Shown here: in pieces, positions 34,837 through 45,317 of the stretch
Position numbering within the stretch: the first letter of the stretch is position 1
How the letters are laid out: each line of letters begins with the position of its first letter
Origin: Sternotherus odoratus
Taxonomy: Eukaryota > Chordata > Testudines > Kinosternidae
NCBI GenBank assembly: GCA_032164245.1
Contig: JAVMKO010000003.1
Location: 45,448,890-45,512,889 of the forward strand
Reading direction: 5' to 3'
Length of the DNA: 64,000 nt
Notes under the pieces: generated by a model
Seen by the model: the letters and a program-made list of their open reading frames with translations, nothing else
The model's database searches: none
What the model was told of the DNA's origin: nothing
Position numbers and translations under genes: made by a program

Positions 34837-35575
34837 ATAGGTTGCCTTTGAAAACCAGTAGCTTCCCCATGGCAAATGCTTTAGTACTTTATAAAGAGAA
34901 ATACATGAGAAATTGGGGAGTCCAGAAGAAGCTGTTTAGAGAAATAAAGCTTAATTAGTGTTAAAACCCTTTCAATCAAAGAAAAGTTATGTATTATAGG
35001 TTAAAAAAATTATATCTTGCAAAGCTGTACATTTTTCACAAAATTTTGAGTTATCTATAATTACTCTTTGATGTGAATGAGACTAAATATATTTTATTCT
35101 AGAATATGGCAGCATGAGCTCTCTGGCAAAAGAGCCAGTGTGGATATTAATATCTTGAATAATTAAAGGATGACAGAGATTCAAAGGAAGATTTTTTTAA
35201 AAGCAAGGTTCAAAGCAAGATTAGATCAAGAATGTCACTGCCTAAAATACTAAAAACTGACAGTATACGAAAACCAGTGAAATAAAATGATTGTGACTAT
35301 TAACTCCTTTTGTGCATTCAGATCAGTTTCTAATCTCATGAATGCAGGCATGTATGCATGTGTACATGAGTGTAGATAGCGAATGTAGATTAAGAAGCTA
35401 GTATAGAGTAGAATGTGCCTTTTAAAAATTGGCATGTGTGGCAAATTACTTTATAAGATACGTTGCGAAAGTGAACATGTATCTGAGTTTAGAATTTGAT
35501 ATATTAGAGGTCATTTACAGCCTTATGAAAATCTACATCTTTCTTTATGGAATGAATTCAAGTAAAAAAAAAATT
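34837..35575. other. No feature recognised
   Basis: A/T-rich unique-looking sequence. Confidence 0.4.
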
Positions 35576-36095
35576 TTAAACGTAGTTCTACTATAACAGC
35601 TTCTTCTCCCCATACTGCGATGAGATCTAATACCTCCTGTTCGGACCATGCTGGAGCTCGTTTGCAAATCTGGGACTGCGGGTCTTCTGTGATGGTAGAC
35701 TCTGTATGGTCGCCTGTGATGCTGACCTCTGCATGGTCACCTGTGCTGATAAGCTCACTGCGCTGACCAAACAGGATGACATTCAGAAGTTTCCAGGGCT
35801 TTTCCTGCCTACCTGGCTAGTGCATCTGAGTTGAAAGTATTGTCCAGAGCAGTCACAATGTAGCATTCAGGGATAGCTCCTGGAGGTCAATAATGTCGAA
35901 TTACATCCACAGTACCTCTGATCCGGAACTGCAATGTCAATTTTAGCGCTACTCCCCTTGCCGAGGTGGAGTACAGAAACCGGCCTTAAGAGCCCTTTAA
36001 ATCGACACAATTGGGTTGGTCATGTGGATGGAATCAGTTCTCATTCGAATTAACTTCAGCTAATTCTGAAATAATTGTGTACTGTAGATGAAGCC
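35576..36095 (-). mobile_element. Harbinger-like transposon, end plus start of its Myb/SANT gene
   Basis: On the minus strand an end-like sequence (aaggcttcatctacagtac, from 36095) is followed by about 420 bases of leader, then a frame reading QSQIC at about 35672 and KRAPAWSEQEVLDLIAVWGE, EEAVIVELR to 35579. This is the first helix of the Myb/SANT-like (trihelix) domain, with its two conserved tryptophans, and it is uninterrupted. The copy is cut off at 35576, losing the rest of the domain and any transposase. The end resembles those of the MITEs at 29693 and 55172, which would be its non-autonomous relatives. A Met start is not visible in frame near the expected place, so the first codon has decayed or lies elsewhere. 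Confidence 0.75.
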
Positions 36096-36740
36096 TTATA
36101 CAGCATTTACTTTTTTAAATGATTGCATCTGGGCGTATAGCTAATACATTGGTATTCTACCTCCTCCCTACTATTTTGATAAGGTAAAAATATCTCTCTG
36201 TATTTTCTTCAGAGGTTTACAACTCACCCAGAAATATAGGCTCTAGGCTGAAGTCAGTACACAAGATCTCGTTAAATCAAGGGGTTTGGAACTTTAAAAA
36301 AATGCTGTCTGTTTTTCAGTTGAAAGGGCCCATTAGCCACAATGTAGAAGCCCCAGAAGGCTCTCAGATCCAGACTCATGGCAAGATTATCCTTTTCAAA
36401 GGAATACTAAAGAAGCCCATAAAATATTAAACCAGCTCTGTAGCCACAAGTTGAGATGTCATTTGAGAGTTTAAAAATGCATACATATGAGTTCCCAATG
36501 TCCTGTGCTGTACTACTCTCTACCCGCAGGACTGTCAAATCTCTCTGTCTTTGGCTGTGAGGCAAGAGAGAATTAATTCTGGGGGAAGCTGGAGTAACTC
36601 ACCTGAACAGTCAGAATAATGGACTCACAGTAATTCCTTTCATCAGCTGTTTTTCCCTAATTACCTAGGGATTGCTGAGAAGCAGGGTTCTACTGCTAGA
36701 CTTTCTGCTTCAGAAAGCCCCTATACTCCATGTTTATAAT
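36096..36740. other. No feature recognised; 36480-36720 possible conserved non-coding DNA
   Basis: A repeat-free stretch with balanced composition. Conservation cannot be judged from one sequence. Confidence 0.2.
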
Positions 36741-36744
36741 AATA

Positions 36745-36985
36745 GTTAGTGATTATATAGTGTTTTACATGTTTTAAGCACTGTATAGACATTAACTAAT
36801 CCTCACAATAACCCTGTGAGATAAATCGTATTATCCACATTTTTCATATGGGAAACCTGTGAAAGAAAGGACAAAGGGCTTTTTCAAATCCACACAGTGA
36901 CTAGTTGAAGAGCCAGGATTAGAAAGGAGAACCTCCTGATTCCCAATCCCGTGCTCATTCTTCCAGATGACACTGCTTTGTGGGA
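36745..36985 (-). mobile_element. MIR-type tRNA-derived SINE, nearly full length
   Basis: Reverse complement of MIR in full order: 'tgttttaagcactgtataga' (3' part), 'cacaataaccctgtgagata', 'gggaaacctgtgaaagaaag', 'tccacacagtgactagttga', 'gagccaggattagaaaggag', ending in the tRNA-like 'ccgtgctcattcttccagat'. It is old and diverged. Confidence 0.8.
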
Positions 36986-38500
36986 AACAAGTTTCCTGAG
37001 CCAGTAGTCATGGAGATTACATTTATTGGGTTGTTCTTAGAAATGCAAAAGACATAAAAGTTTACTTGTTTTGGATGCATTTTTATCCTTTGAGGCTGTT
37101 AGAAGCAAAACTTTCCTTTTTTGCTAGGAAATGCAACAGTAATCACACCAAGGAAATCAAGAGATAAGGAGGTTACCAAGACTATGATAATAAGAACTGA
37201 ATAGTTTAATGATTAATTATAATGGGTTTTATGAAAAATCATTTATTAATTACTATTATCTAAGCAGACAGGCACTGAAGAAAACAACAATAGTTTATTT
37301 TGAATAAATCCCAGTAGGAAATTGTTTACCTTGTTTGCCTCTGTTAAAATTATTGATTTGCTATTCACATACAATAATGAAAAGAGTGAAATATGTATAA
37401 AAGTTTGCTGGTCTCTGACTAAAACAAATCCTGTGATCATATTATCATATTGTGAAAAACACATATGGTGGATTATACAAACTTCATAAAAAATCAAGCA
37501 TATAATACTTTTAAAATCCCTTAGGGTTCACTGCTTAATGGATTTTCAAACTAATACAGTGTTTCTTAAGGAGTTTGGAAATATACAGAAAATGCTGCAT
37601 ATCAATAAAACACTTACCATAAGCAAATGATGAATGAGCTTTATGAAAATCGGCAGGAGACAGAAAAATTAAAATTCTAAGTAAAATGCTTTTTAACAGT
37701 AAATTAAGTTTTTACTTATATATAACTAAGAAATTCCACTATTCTTTCTGCTAAGTTATCTGTAAAACTCTAATTTGTGTCACTTGTTTTCTGCAATATT
37801 GGTGAGCCCAAATTTACAACTCCCAATGAAATTGATGAGAGATTTGCATGCACATGGCATGCTAGACCCTTGGAGCAATTTACACTGCGGAATGAGGTTT
37901 TGGTTTTCCTTTTTTAGCAATCATTGTTGCTAGATGCCATTAAAAGGAGCTCAGAATCCTATTTCAAAGAATCCTTAATAATAGCAATAAAAGACTTCAG
38001 TGCATTTTATTATTATATTGCAGAGTCCATTGAACATGAAATATTCTGCTTGACTTAGTGGGGGAAAAAAATCCGTATTTGAAATTTTATTTTAATACCA
38101 TCTCAAGATTAACTAACAGTGCTTCAGGTCATTAAACCAATACTGCCACAAATTAATCCTGTCAGAGCACTTCTGATAGGGATGCTATTAAAACAAATGG
38201 TTCTCGTCTTTAAAGGAAGACAAGTCGTTACCTTTCTAGAAATCATTTTTAAGATGTCGACATTAATATCTAGTACAAAAAAAAAAGGTAAGTTGCTTTC
38301 TGGGAGGTTAAATTGTATATTGAGGTTAAATTGATAGGTACTGGAATAGCTATTGTGCTTTACTCCTGTGGCTAATGTCTTATTTTAGAAGGCTGCTATT
38401 TAATAAATAAAGCTCTAAATTCTGTATACATTTCTTGCCTGGTAAAGAAAATCCTTTTAGCTCCATGTTGAAAGGGAGATTAAATGGACTATGTAATTGT
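36986..38500. other. No feature recognised
   Basis: A/T-rich unique-looking sequence, no supportable gene. Confidence 0.4.
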
Positions 38501-38561
38501 TTGTGTAACCCACACACCACCTGGGTGTACTGTTCTGTCCCATCTAGTGGCACCAAGATGA

Positions 38562-38591
38562 AAGATAGATAGATAGATAGAGATAGATAGA
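38562..38591 (+). repeat. (GATA)n microsatellite
   Basis: agatagatagatagatagag followed by atagatag; one interruption. Confidence 0.95.
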
Positions 38592-38720
38592 TTGAGTCTG
38601 CTCTACAGCCTTAGCTAGCAGGTGGTAGGCTTTTACCTCATGTGGTAGAGGCTCATGCACTAGGCTCCAGAGACCTGGGGTTTGATCCCGTCTGCTGACA
38701 ACTGGGGTCTTGTCAGTATT
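38592..38720 (+). mobile_element. Possible tRNA-related SINE
   Basis: tacctcatgtgg at 38634-38645 resembles an RNA polymerase III A box and ggtttgatccc at 38679-38689 a B box, about 33 bases apart, as in tRNA genes. No intact cloverleaf can be drawn. The preceding 'cccatctagtggcacc' (38540) is a phrase common in reptile repeats. Confidence 0.4.
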
Positions 38721-38891
38721 ATATTTGCATAGACTGTACTTTCTTCTCCTATTTATGGTGATTTTCTGCAATTTTTTGCACTTGTGCAAATATGGATGCA
38801 CAATGACTGTTGAAACATTTTCAGATCTTACTGAGCTATGTTTAGCATATCAAATATCAAAGAGGACATTTTCTATTAATTTAAAACATGA

Positions 38892-39517
38892 TAGGTCCCT
38901 GCCAAATTCACAGTCCATTTTGGTTAATTTCACAGTCATAGGATTTTAAAAATTGTAAATGTCATTATTTCAGTTATTTAAATCTGAAATTTCACATTGT
39001 TGTTATTGTAGGGATCCTGATCCAAAAAGGAGTCATTGAAGTCACAAGGTTATTGTAAGGGTGGGTGTTATGGTACCGCTATCCTTACTTCTGTGCTGCT
39101 GCTGGCATCAGCACTGCCTTCAGAGCTGGGCAGCTGGTGAACGGAGGCTGCTATCAAGGAGCCCAGCTCTGAAGGAAAAGCCACTGCCAGCAGCAGTGCA
39201 GAAGTAAGGACGGCCTAGTATGGTATTGCCACCCTTACTTTTGCTCTGCTGTCTGCACAACTTGGCCCTCAGTCAGCAGCCATTCTCTGGCTGCCCAGCT
39301 CTGAAGGCAGCAGCGCAGAAGTAAGGGTGGCAATTCCACAGTCCCCTCTAAAATAACCTTGTGACCCCCTGCAATTCCCTTTTCAGTCAGGACCCCCAAT
39401 TTGAGAAACGCTGGTCTCCCCCGTGAAATATGTATAGCTTAGAGTAAAAGCACACAAAAGACAAGATGTCATGATCCGGGATGCATTCTTCATGGACCTG
39501 AATTTGGTAAGGCCCTA
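38892..39517. mobile_element. Long foldback DNA element with double internal hairpin
   Basis: Left end taggtccctgccaaattcac; right end reverse complement tagggccttaccaaattcag. Arm sequences continue inward, for example gtcacaaggttattgtaagg on the left against the reverse complement of cccctctaaaataaccttgtgac on the right. Between them are two successive hairpins made of the same module (see next entry). The right arm carries an unrelated A/T-rich stretch at about 39420-39480. No coding region. Confidence 0.8.
39088..39335. repeat. Two tandem hairpins of one module
   Basis: Hairpin 1: ccttacttctgtgctgctgc ... cttcagagctgggcagc, mirrored by cccagctctgaagg ... gcagcagtgcagaagtaagg ending near 39210. 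Hairpin 2: cccttacttttgctctgctg, mirrored by gctgcccagctctgaaggca, then gcagcgcagaagtaaggg ending near 39328. Confidence 0.85.
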
Positions 39518-39568
39518 GTGACAGGCCATGTTCATGATAGACTATGTTAATTAAGTGCCTTGCATGGT

Positions 39569-39678
39569 GACAGGTTTCAGAGTAGCAGCCGTGTTAGTCT
39601 GTATCCGAAAAAGAACGAGGAGTACTTGTGGTGCCTCAGAGACTAGTCTCTACGGTGCAACAAGTACTCCTCATTCTT
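39569..39678. mobile_element. PLE-type palindromic terminus, second family
   Basis: Starts caggtttcagagtagcagcc then gtgttagtctgtat, which corresponds to the reverse complement of the PLE terminus (ccagactaacacggctacct). A 35-base hairpin follows: aagaacgaggagtacttgtg against acaagtactcctcattctt. The right arm is incomplete. Confidence 0.65.
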
Positions 39679-40040
39679 GTTATGTTAACTTAAAACCTGA
39701 TAGGCCATGATGCAAGACATACAGATTTGAGAACCCAAAGATCCTGGCACACTTATGCTAAGTCAGAATTTGATCCTATCATCTGTTTATCAAATGGTCT
39801 ATGCTAGCTCACTGGGCGGGAGGATTTAGTGTATTTTATTTAGAAGGAGGAACAAGCAACTATACAAAGTGTTTTATTACTGGTTATTGAACAAACTACA
39901 TTTTAGGGACTGACAGAGTGCTAACTGTAGTATAAACCTAAATGCAGTTCTGATATGATATAGTGCATAAATGCTGCAAGAGAGAGTCAGCTCAAATCAA
40001 AAGGAATCTACTGTATATGAGAACACTTTTGTGCACTATA
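39679..40040. other. No feature recognised
   Basis: Unique-looking sequence before the Helitron. Confidence 0.35.
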
Positions 40041-40304
40041 TCTATATATATAAAAGTCAAATGGTGTATGCCTGCGTGCGTGCGTGTATGTACGTTCCCT
40101 TACGCCTTCCACACCGTTTGAGCTAGAGACTTGAAATTTGGTACAGTTATAGGCCTTAGGGTCCTAATCAGGGTAAGGGTCAAAAAAATTTCAAATCTCA
40201 CCTCTGACGCCCCCCAGGGGTGAAATTCTTTAAAGCCCATTCACATCAGCTGGGCAGCAGGTTAACACCTGCTATTCTCTGTGAGATAGTTATGATGTAA
40301 TAAT

Positions 40305-40715
40305 ACCCCCCTCCAACGGACCCCGCACTCGCTCAACTCTCTTCCCCCACCCCCTCTCCAACGGCCCCGGCACTCGCTCAGCTCTCTCCCCCCTCCCACC
40401 CTCCAGCGGACCCCACACTCGCTCAGCTCTCTTCCCCCCATCCAGGGGCCCCCACACTCACTGAGCTCTCTCCCCCCTCAGGAAAGAATCGAAAATTTTT
40501 AAAATCTCACCCCCCTCCCTCCCTCCAACGGCCCCCACACTCGCTCAGCTCCCTCCCCCCCCCCCAGACCCCGCACTCGCTCAGCTCTCTGCCCCCGCCC
40601 ACCCTCCAACGGCCCCGGCACTCGCTCAGCTCTCTCCCCTCTCCCCCCCTCCAACGGACCCCACACTCGCTCAGCTCTCTTCGAGCAACGCTGGGTCCTC
40701 TTCCCCCCCTCCGAC
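40305..40715 (+). repeat. C-rich minisatellite within the Helitron
   Basis: About eight imperfect units of 40-60 bases, core ccaacggaccccgcactcgc then tcagctctcttcccccc. One unit is interrupted near 40480-40508 by sequence resembling the element's 5' part ('cgaaaatttttaaaatctca'). The open frame of repeated GPLEGGRG-type residues on the minus strand is an artefact of the repeat. Confidence 0.9.
40682..40697 (+). repeat. Partial duplicate of the Helitron terminal hairpin
   Basis: cgagcaacgctgggtc repeats the sequence of the true terminal hairpin 39 bases downstream, but without CTAG after it. Confidence 0.85.
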
Positions 40716-40746
40716 GGACCCGAGCAACGCTGGGTATTTCTGCTAG

Positions 40747-42212
40747 TACCCTTTAAAAATTTCTGCTTGTAAGTCCTCATCTTCTCTTCTGCCAGAAACC
40801 TCTAACTAGAAACATAGTTCTGTGTCTTTTGACCAGGAATGAATACATTTTATTTGGATGTAATTTTATTTCTCTAATACATTTTTAAGTTTCCTTTTAT
40901 TTTTATAAACTAAGGGAGTGGAGAGGCGCCTGGGACTAGAATCTCCCAAAACAAAGTGTTCCCTTCAAGCATACATTGATGTGAGAGTCTTGCATAAAGA
41001 AATCATTCACAGATGCACTGCTAAGCTAAAGTTCACTGAAATGACACTGTGCTACTGTAGCAGTTATATCCCACAGGCAAAACATTCTTTTATTGGCAAA
41101 ACGCTAACAATTTCCCACTGATTTTGCTCTGTTTGAAGATCAGTTCATAAGTGCTGTGTTTTTGAATAAGCAGAAACGCTGGCATTTTGAGATGTTCTGT
41201 ACCAGGTGGGATAATGTGCTTCCCTCAAACAATATTGAGTCTGGCATAGGTTACTTTCACTTAGACTTTTTCAAAATATTTGTATTGATAATAAAACATG
41301 CTGTGATATGAATTCGGTGTGTGAAAAGTTTGCCCTGTACTGGGTTAAAATATAAGCCAGCCTCCATGTGTGCTTGTCTGACCAGTTACCATACGAGGAA
41401 GAACACACATAAGAGAATACAGCATGACAGAATTCTCCCCTGCATGGGTATCCATTCAACCTGGTGACTGGATCAGAGAGAGATCCTGAGGGCTGGGTGC
41501 TCCTTTTCCCCACCCCATGCTTTCTCTCTATTGGGTGTGTGGGCACAAGTTTTTGTGTGCCTAAAAGTTCGGATTTGCATGACCAGAACATGTAGTTAAA
41601 CATCTAACTTACTCTGTTTACATTCACATGTACTTGTATTTAAAAATCTTTGTGTGCAATTAATTTACTCTTGCAACTTGAGTGTGCAAAATTGTGGGCA
41701 CAATTTAGAGACTGCTTTGGGGAATTTGGGCTCATAGGCTGGTATGGAAAAAAAGGAGGTTACGTGATTTGAATGAATAAGTTTATTGTGGTTGCATTAG
41801 TGCATAGTGGAGAATTTTTATTTTAACTTTAATATTGAAAGGTAATTCAGTGTATCCTGTCATTTCTTTTCAGCTTCTGTTTGCTTTCTAAATGTTTTGA
41901 AGTTTGAAAAACTTGAATGAAATAAAAGTGCCATAGAAATATCAATAGTATCTCAGCTTGGAGAGAGATAGCAGGGACATTCATACAGGAAAATCCATCA
42001 ACGTTGTTTAGATTTTTTTGCTTTTCTGCGACATCAGTTGTTAGGCCTTAATATCAACTGCAACTCTCACAATTCCTTAGTTTTGCACATTTAAATTTGT
42101 ATCCTCTATGTTGCTTTAAAAAAAAATCAGCAGGTTGTAATATGAACAAAAAGACCACTGTTCCTATCCTCTCTAATTAATTGATGGAATATATACAACT
42201 ATAAGAGTATAG
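40747..42212. other. No feature recognised
   Basis: Unique-looking A/T-rich sequence; the 110-codon frame at 41271-41603 has no domain. Confidence 0.4.
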
Positions 42213-43044
42213 GTAACAAAGTCCTGTGGCACCTTAAAGACTAACTATAAAGTTTTGAAGCATAAGCTTTCGTGGGCTAATACCCACTTCGTCGGATGCA
42301 AGCAGTGGAAGTGTCCAGAGGCAGGTATAGATAAATAGTCAGGAATCAGGTAGGAGGTAACAAGGTTAGTCCAATCAGCCTGAACCAGCTTGTTATCTCA
42401 AATCAGGGAGGGTGAGATATTCTTCTAGCAGCTGAATTGAAGGTGTGAACTCGGAGGGAGGAGAAGCTGTTTTTGTAATTAGCAAGCCACTCACGGTCTT
42501 TGTTCAGTCCCAGATTGATTGTGTTAAATTTGCAAATGAATTGCAGCTCTGCAGTCTCTCTTTGCAGTCTGGTCTTGAAGTTTTTTTGCTGCAGTATGGT
42601 GACTTTTAAATCTGTAATTGTGTGTCCAGGCAGGTTGAAATGTTCTCCTACAGGTTTTTGTATATTGCCATTCCTGATATCTGATTTGTGTCCATTGGTA
42701 GATGTGCAGGTGAATGAACCAGTGATGGTGTGGCTGATCTGGTTAGGTCCTGTGATGGTTTTGCTGGTGTAGATATGTGGGCAGAGTTGGCATCGAGGTT
42801 TGTTGCATGGATTGGTTCCTGAGTTGGAGTTATTGTGGTACAGTGTGCTGTTGCTGGTGAGAATCTGTTTAAGGTTGGCAGGTTGTCTGTGTGCCAGGAC
42901 TGGTCTTCCTCCCAAGACCTGTGAAAGTGAGGGATTATTGTCCAAGATGGGTTGTAGGTCGCTGATGATGCGTTGCAGATGTTTTAACTGAGCACTGTAG
43001 GTGATGGCCAGTGGTGTTCTGTTGTGAACACCACTGGCATGAAC
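42213..43044 (-). mobile_element. Penelope-like element 3' part, GIY-YIG core deleted
   Basis: The minus-strand frame of up to 223 codons ends at 42403. It reads, in order, RTPLAITYSAQLKHLQRIIS (the linker after reverse transcriptase), a zone with CNKPRCQLCPHI (the conserved C..PRC..C box before the GIY-YIG domain), TITGSFTCTSTN, then directly KPVGEHFNLPGH and RETAELQFICKFNTINLGLN. The roughly 30 residues with the GIY and YIG motifs, between STN and KPVGEH, are missing apart from a short spacer (GHKSDIRNGNIQ). The 3' untranslated region and PLE terminus (caaagtcctgtggcacctta at 42219) match the 3 kb copy. Endonuclease activity would be lost. The reverse transcriptase is absent. Confidence 0.85.
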
Positions 43045-43120
43045 ACCATCACAGGACCTAACCAGATCAGCCATACCATCACTGGTTCATTCACCTGCAC
43101 ATCTACCAATGTCATATATC
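43045..43120 (+). mobile_element. Inverted PLE fragment
   Basis: Plus-strand copy of the segment at 42660-42760: translation GPNQISHTITGSFTCTSTNV then IY. It lies in opposite orientation against the right end of the main PLE copy and extends a few residues into the GIY motif region that the main copy has lost. Confidence 0.85.
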
Positions 43121-43489
43121 ATCCACCAGAAAACAGATTCTGTAGGTATAGAAAAAGTACAGGCTTCCACTCTTCTATACGTAGGTTATTCTTAATTATT
43201 AAAATGGTCAATTTTCAGTATTATGGAAATGCTCGTTCTGAATGTGATGGATCGACCTGAAGAATGAGCAGTTAACACACAGAGGGCTTGATTCTCAATT
43301 GCACTAAGGTCACTTTACTCCACCCTGGTGGTGTAAGGCCACTTTAGAGTAGAAGTAAATTATATTTACACCTATTTCAAGGCCCCATTATGCTACCAGA
43401 GTGGTGTGAGGTGATCTTTGTGTAAATGAGTATCAAGCCTGTGGTTTTCAGGTTCTCCTTTGACTCCTTGCTGGACTTTAGGAGATGGA
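43121..43489. other. No feature recognised
   Basis: Short unique-looking stretch. 'tgattctcaattgcactaag' through 'ggtggtgtaaggccactt' may be an old repeat. Confidence 0.3.
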
Positions 43490-44456
43490 GCAATAATTTT
43501 ATCATCATTATACATCAATCGTTATCAGACTGGGAGGATGTAGCTAGGGGCATGTCACGGAGGGTCAGTCCTGGCTCTGCTAGTATTCAATATTTTCATT
43601 ATTGACTTGGGTAGAGAAGTGAAGAGCATTCCTATACAATTTTCAGATGACACCAATCTGGGAGGGATTGCAAGCACTTTGAAGGACAGGGTTAGATTTC
43701 AAAAGGACCTTGACAAATTGGAAAATTGGTCTGAAATCAGCAAGATGAAATTAAATAAAAATGAGTGCAAAGTACTACAGTTAGGAAGGAAACGTCAAAT
43801 GCCCAAATATAAAATGGTGAATAACTACCATGGGGGTAGTACTGCAGAAAAGGACTTCGGGGTTCTAGTGGATTACAAATTGAATATGAGTCAACAATGT
43901 GATGCAGCTGGGAAAAAAACTAATATAATTCTGGGGTGTATCAACAGCAGTGTCCTATGAAAGACTTGTTCCACTGTACACAGCAATGGTGAGGCCTCAG
44001 CTTGAGTATTGTGTCCAGTTCTGGGCAACTCACTAGGAAAGATGTGGACAAATTGAAGAGAGTCTAAAGGTTTAGAAAACCTGAGCTATGAAGTAGGTTA
44101 GAAAAGATGGTCAAGTTTAGTCTTGAGAAAGGAAGACTGAGCGTGATCTGATTACTGTCTACAAATATGTTAAGGGTGTTATAAAGAGAACAATCATCAG
44201 TTATTCTCCATGTCTACTGAAATCTGCAGCAAAGGAGATTTAGATTCGATAGTAGGAAAAAATTTCAACTATAAGTATAGTTAAGCTCTGTAATATGCTT
44301 TCAAGGGAGGTGGTGGACCAATCAAAGGAGGTCTTTAAAAACAGGGTGGACAAATATCTGTCATAGAAGGTCTAACTTTACTTGGTCCTGTGCTGCACAG
44401 GGGGCTGGACCCAATTTTTTGAGGTCCCTTCCAGCCCTACATTTCTATGATGCTCT
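43490..44456 (+). mobile_element. CR1-type LINE 3' part
   Basis: Contains FSDDTNLGGIAS (reverse transcriptase FADD box, here FSDD), then LDKLENWSEISKMKLNKNEC followed by KVLQLG, then DFGVLVDYKLNMSQQCDAAG followed by [11 protein letters not shown], in one frame of 117 codons from 43607 to 43960. A frameshift follows, then decayed YCVQFWAT and 'aggggctggacccaattttt'-type 3' end with 'ttctatgatgctctata'. This is the longest intact reverse transcriptase piece in the window; it is still truncated at both ends. Confidence 0.9.
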
Positions 44457-44790
44457 ATAATAGTCAAAATGTTTCATCTGAATTAAGATCAGAATTTTTA
44501 TTCCAAAAACTGAATCTGATTTTAGGAAGGAAACATTTTGAACGAGTGCACTAATCATTCCCAGCCAACATTCACGTGCTCATCCATTCCTTCCCCATAT
44601 TGCCTCACTAAATTTCACATTACTATGTCATTGTTAAAACTTCCAATAACTTTTGATTATTCAATAAGGGCAAAATCCTGACACCTTTAGTCTATAGGGA
44701 TAAGAGATGCATGACCCCCCCCCCATACTCCTGAATATGGAGATTCCACACTAACCTGATTCTGAGGTCATTAGCTCATATAGAAGCAGC
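44457..44790. other. No feature recognised
   Basis: Unique-looking; a nine-base run of C at 44716. Confidence 0.35.
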
Positions 44791-45115
44791 TATGGAGTTC
44801 TCAAACTTCATTGCACCGCGACTCCGTTCTGACAGCAAAATTACTACACGACCCCAGGAGGCAGGACGGAAGCCTATGTCTGCCCCAGCCCCACTTGGGG
44901 GGGGGGGCAAAGCCCGAACCTCACCACTCTGGGAAAGCTGAAGCTCAAGGACTTCAGCCCCAGGCAGGGGTCCTGCAACCTGAACCCAGCCACCCTGGGC
45001 AGTAGGGCTCTGGCTTCAGCCCCAGATTCCAGCAAGTCTAAGCCAGTCTTGGCAACCCCATTCAAAGGAGGTCGTGAGACACTTTGAGGTCCTGATCCAC
45101 AGTTTGAGAGCTGCC
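44791..45115. mobile_element. hAT non-autonomous element
   Basis: Left 'tatggagttctcaaacttca', right 'cacagtttgagagctgcca': inverted ends related to the cagtggttctcaaac type. The GC-rich interior carries tandem-like phrases ('ttcagccccaggcaggggtc', 'ttcagccccagattccagca'). The outermost bases and target duplication are decayed. Confidence 0.75.
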
Positions 45116-45317
45116 AGAGTAGATCCATAACTGAGACCCATAGAGCTGCTGAAGGGATTGGAAGTGCATGCAAATGAGGTCCAAGCTACTTTCAGATATG
45201 TTATCACTGTTTATACTGAGCAGACTACGCAGATACAACTGCAGTGCAGGTAGTACTATGCCCCTCCAGAGCCGATCAGGAGGAGAGATGAAGAACTAAG
45301 ATTGGTAGGAGAGGAAA
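45116..45317. other. No feature recognised
   Basis: Short spacer between hAT and MIR. Confidence 0.3.

Larger units (their letters stand above)
40041..40746 (+). mobile_element. Non-autonomous Helitron
   Basis: Starts with TC (tctatatatataaaagtcaa) directly after A, and ends with CTAG directly before T, so it sits between host A and T with no target duplication, as rolling-circle Helitrons do. A short hairpin lies at 40718-40735 (accc, g, agc, aac, gct, gggt), eight bases before CTAG. There is no RepHel gene. The 5' third has 'gtttgagctagagacttgaa', a phrase frequent in vertebrate Helitrons. Most of the rest is a C-rich minisatellite. Confidence 0.92.

Noticed and set aside
38634..38689. tRNA gene (A-box and B-box-like words)
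   Set aside because: No cloverleaf or acceptor stem can be formed; it sits in a repeat-like context and is better read as a SINE remnant.
40305..40715. CRISPR-like array
   Set aside because: Units are contiguous, imperfect and of variable length, without unique spacers; the DNA is eukaryotic.
40499..40780. Minus-strand frame with repeated GPLEGGRG-type residues
   Set aside because: Periodic translation of the Helitron's C-rich array, running past the element's end into unique DNA.
42403..43074. 223-codon frame as a possible host gene
   Set aside because: It aligns along its length with the PLE at 2.8 kb, is followed by the PLE 3' terminus, and lacks the endonuclease core.
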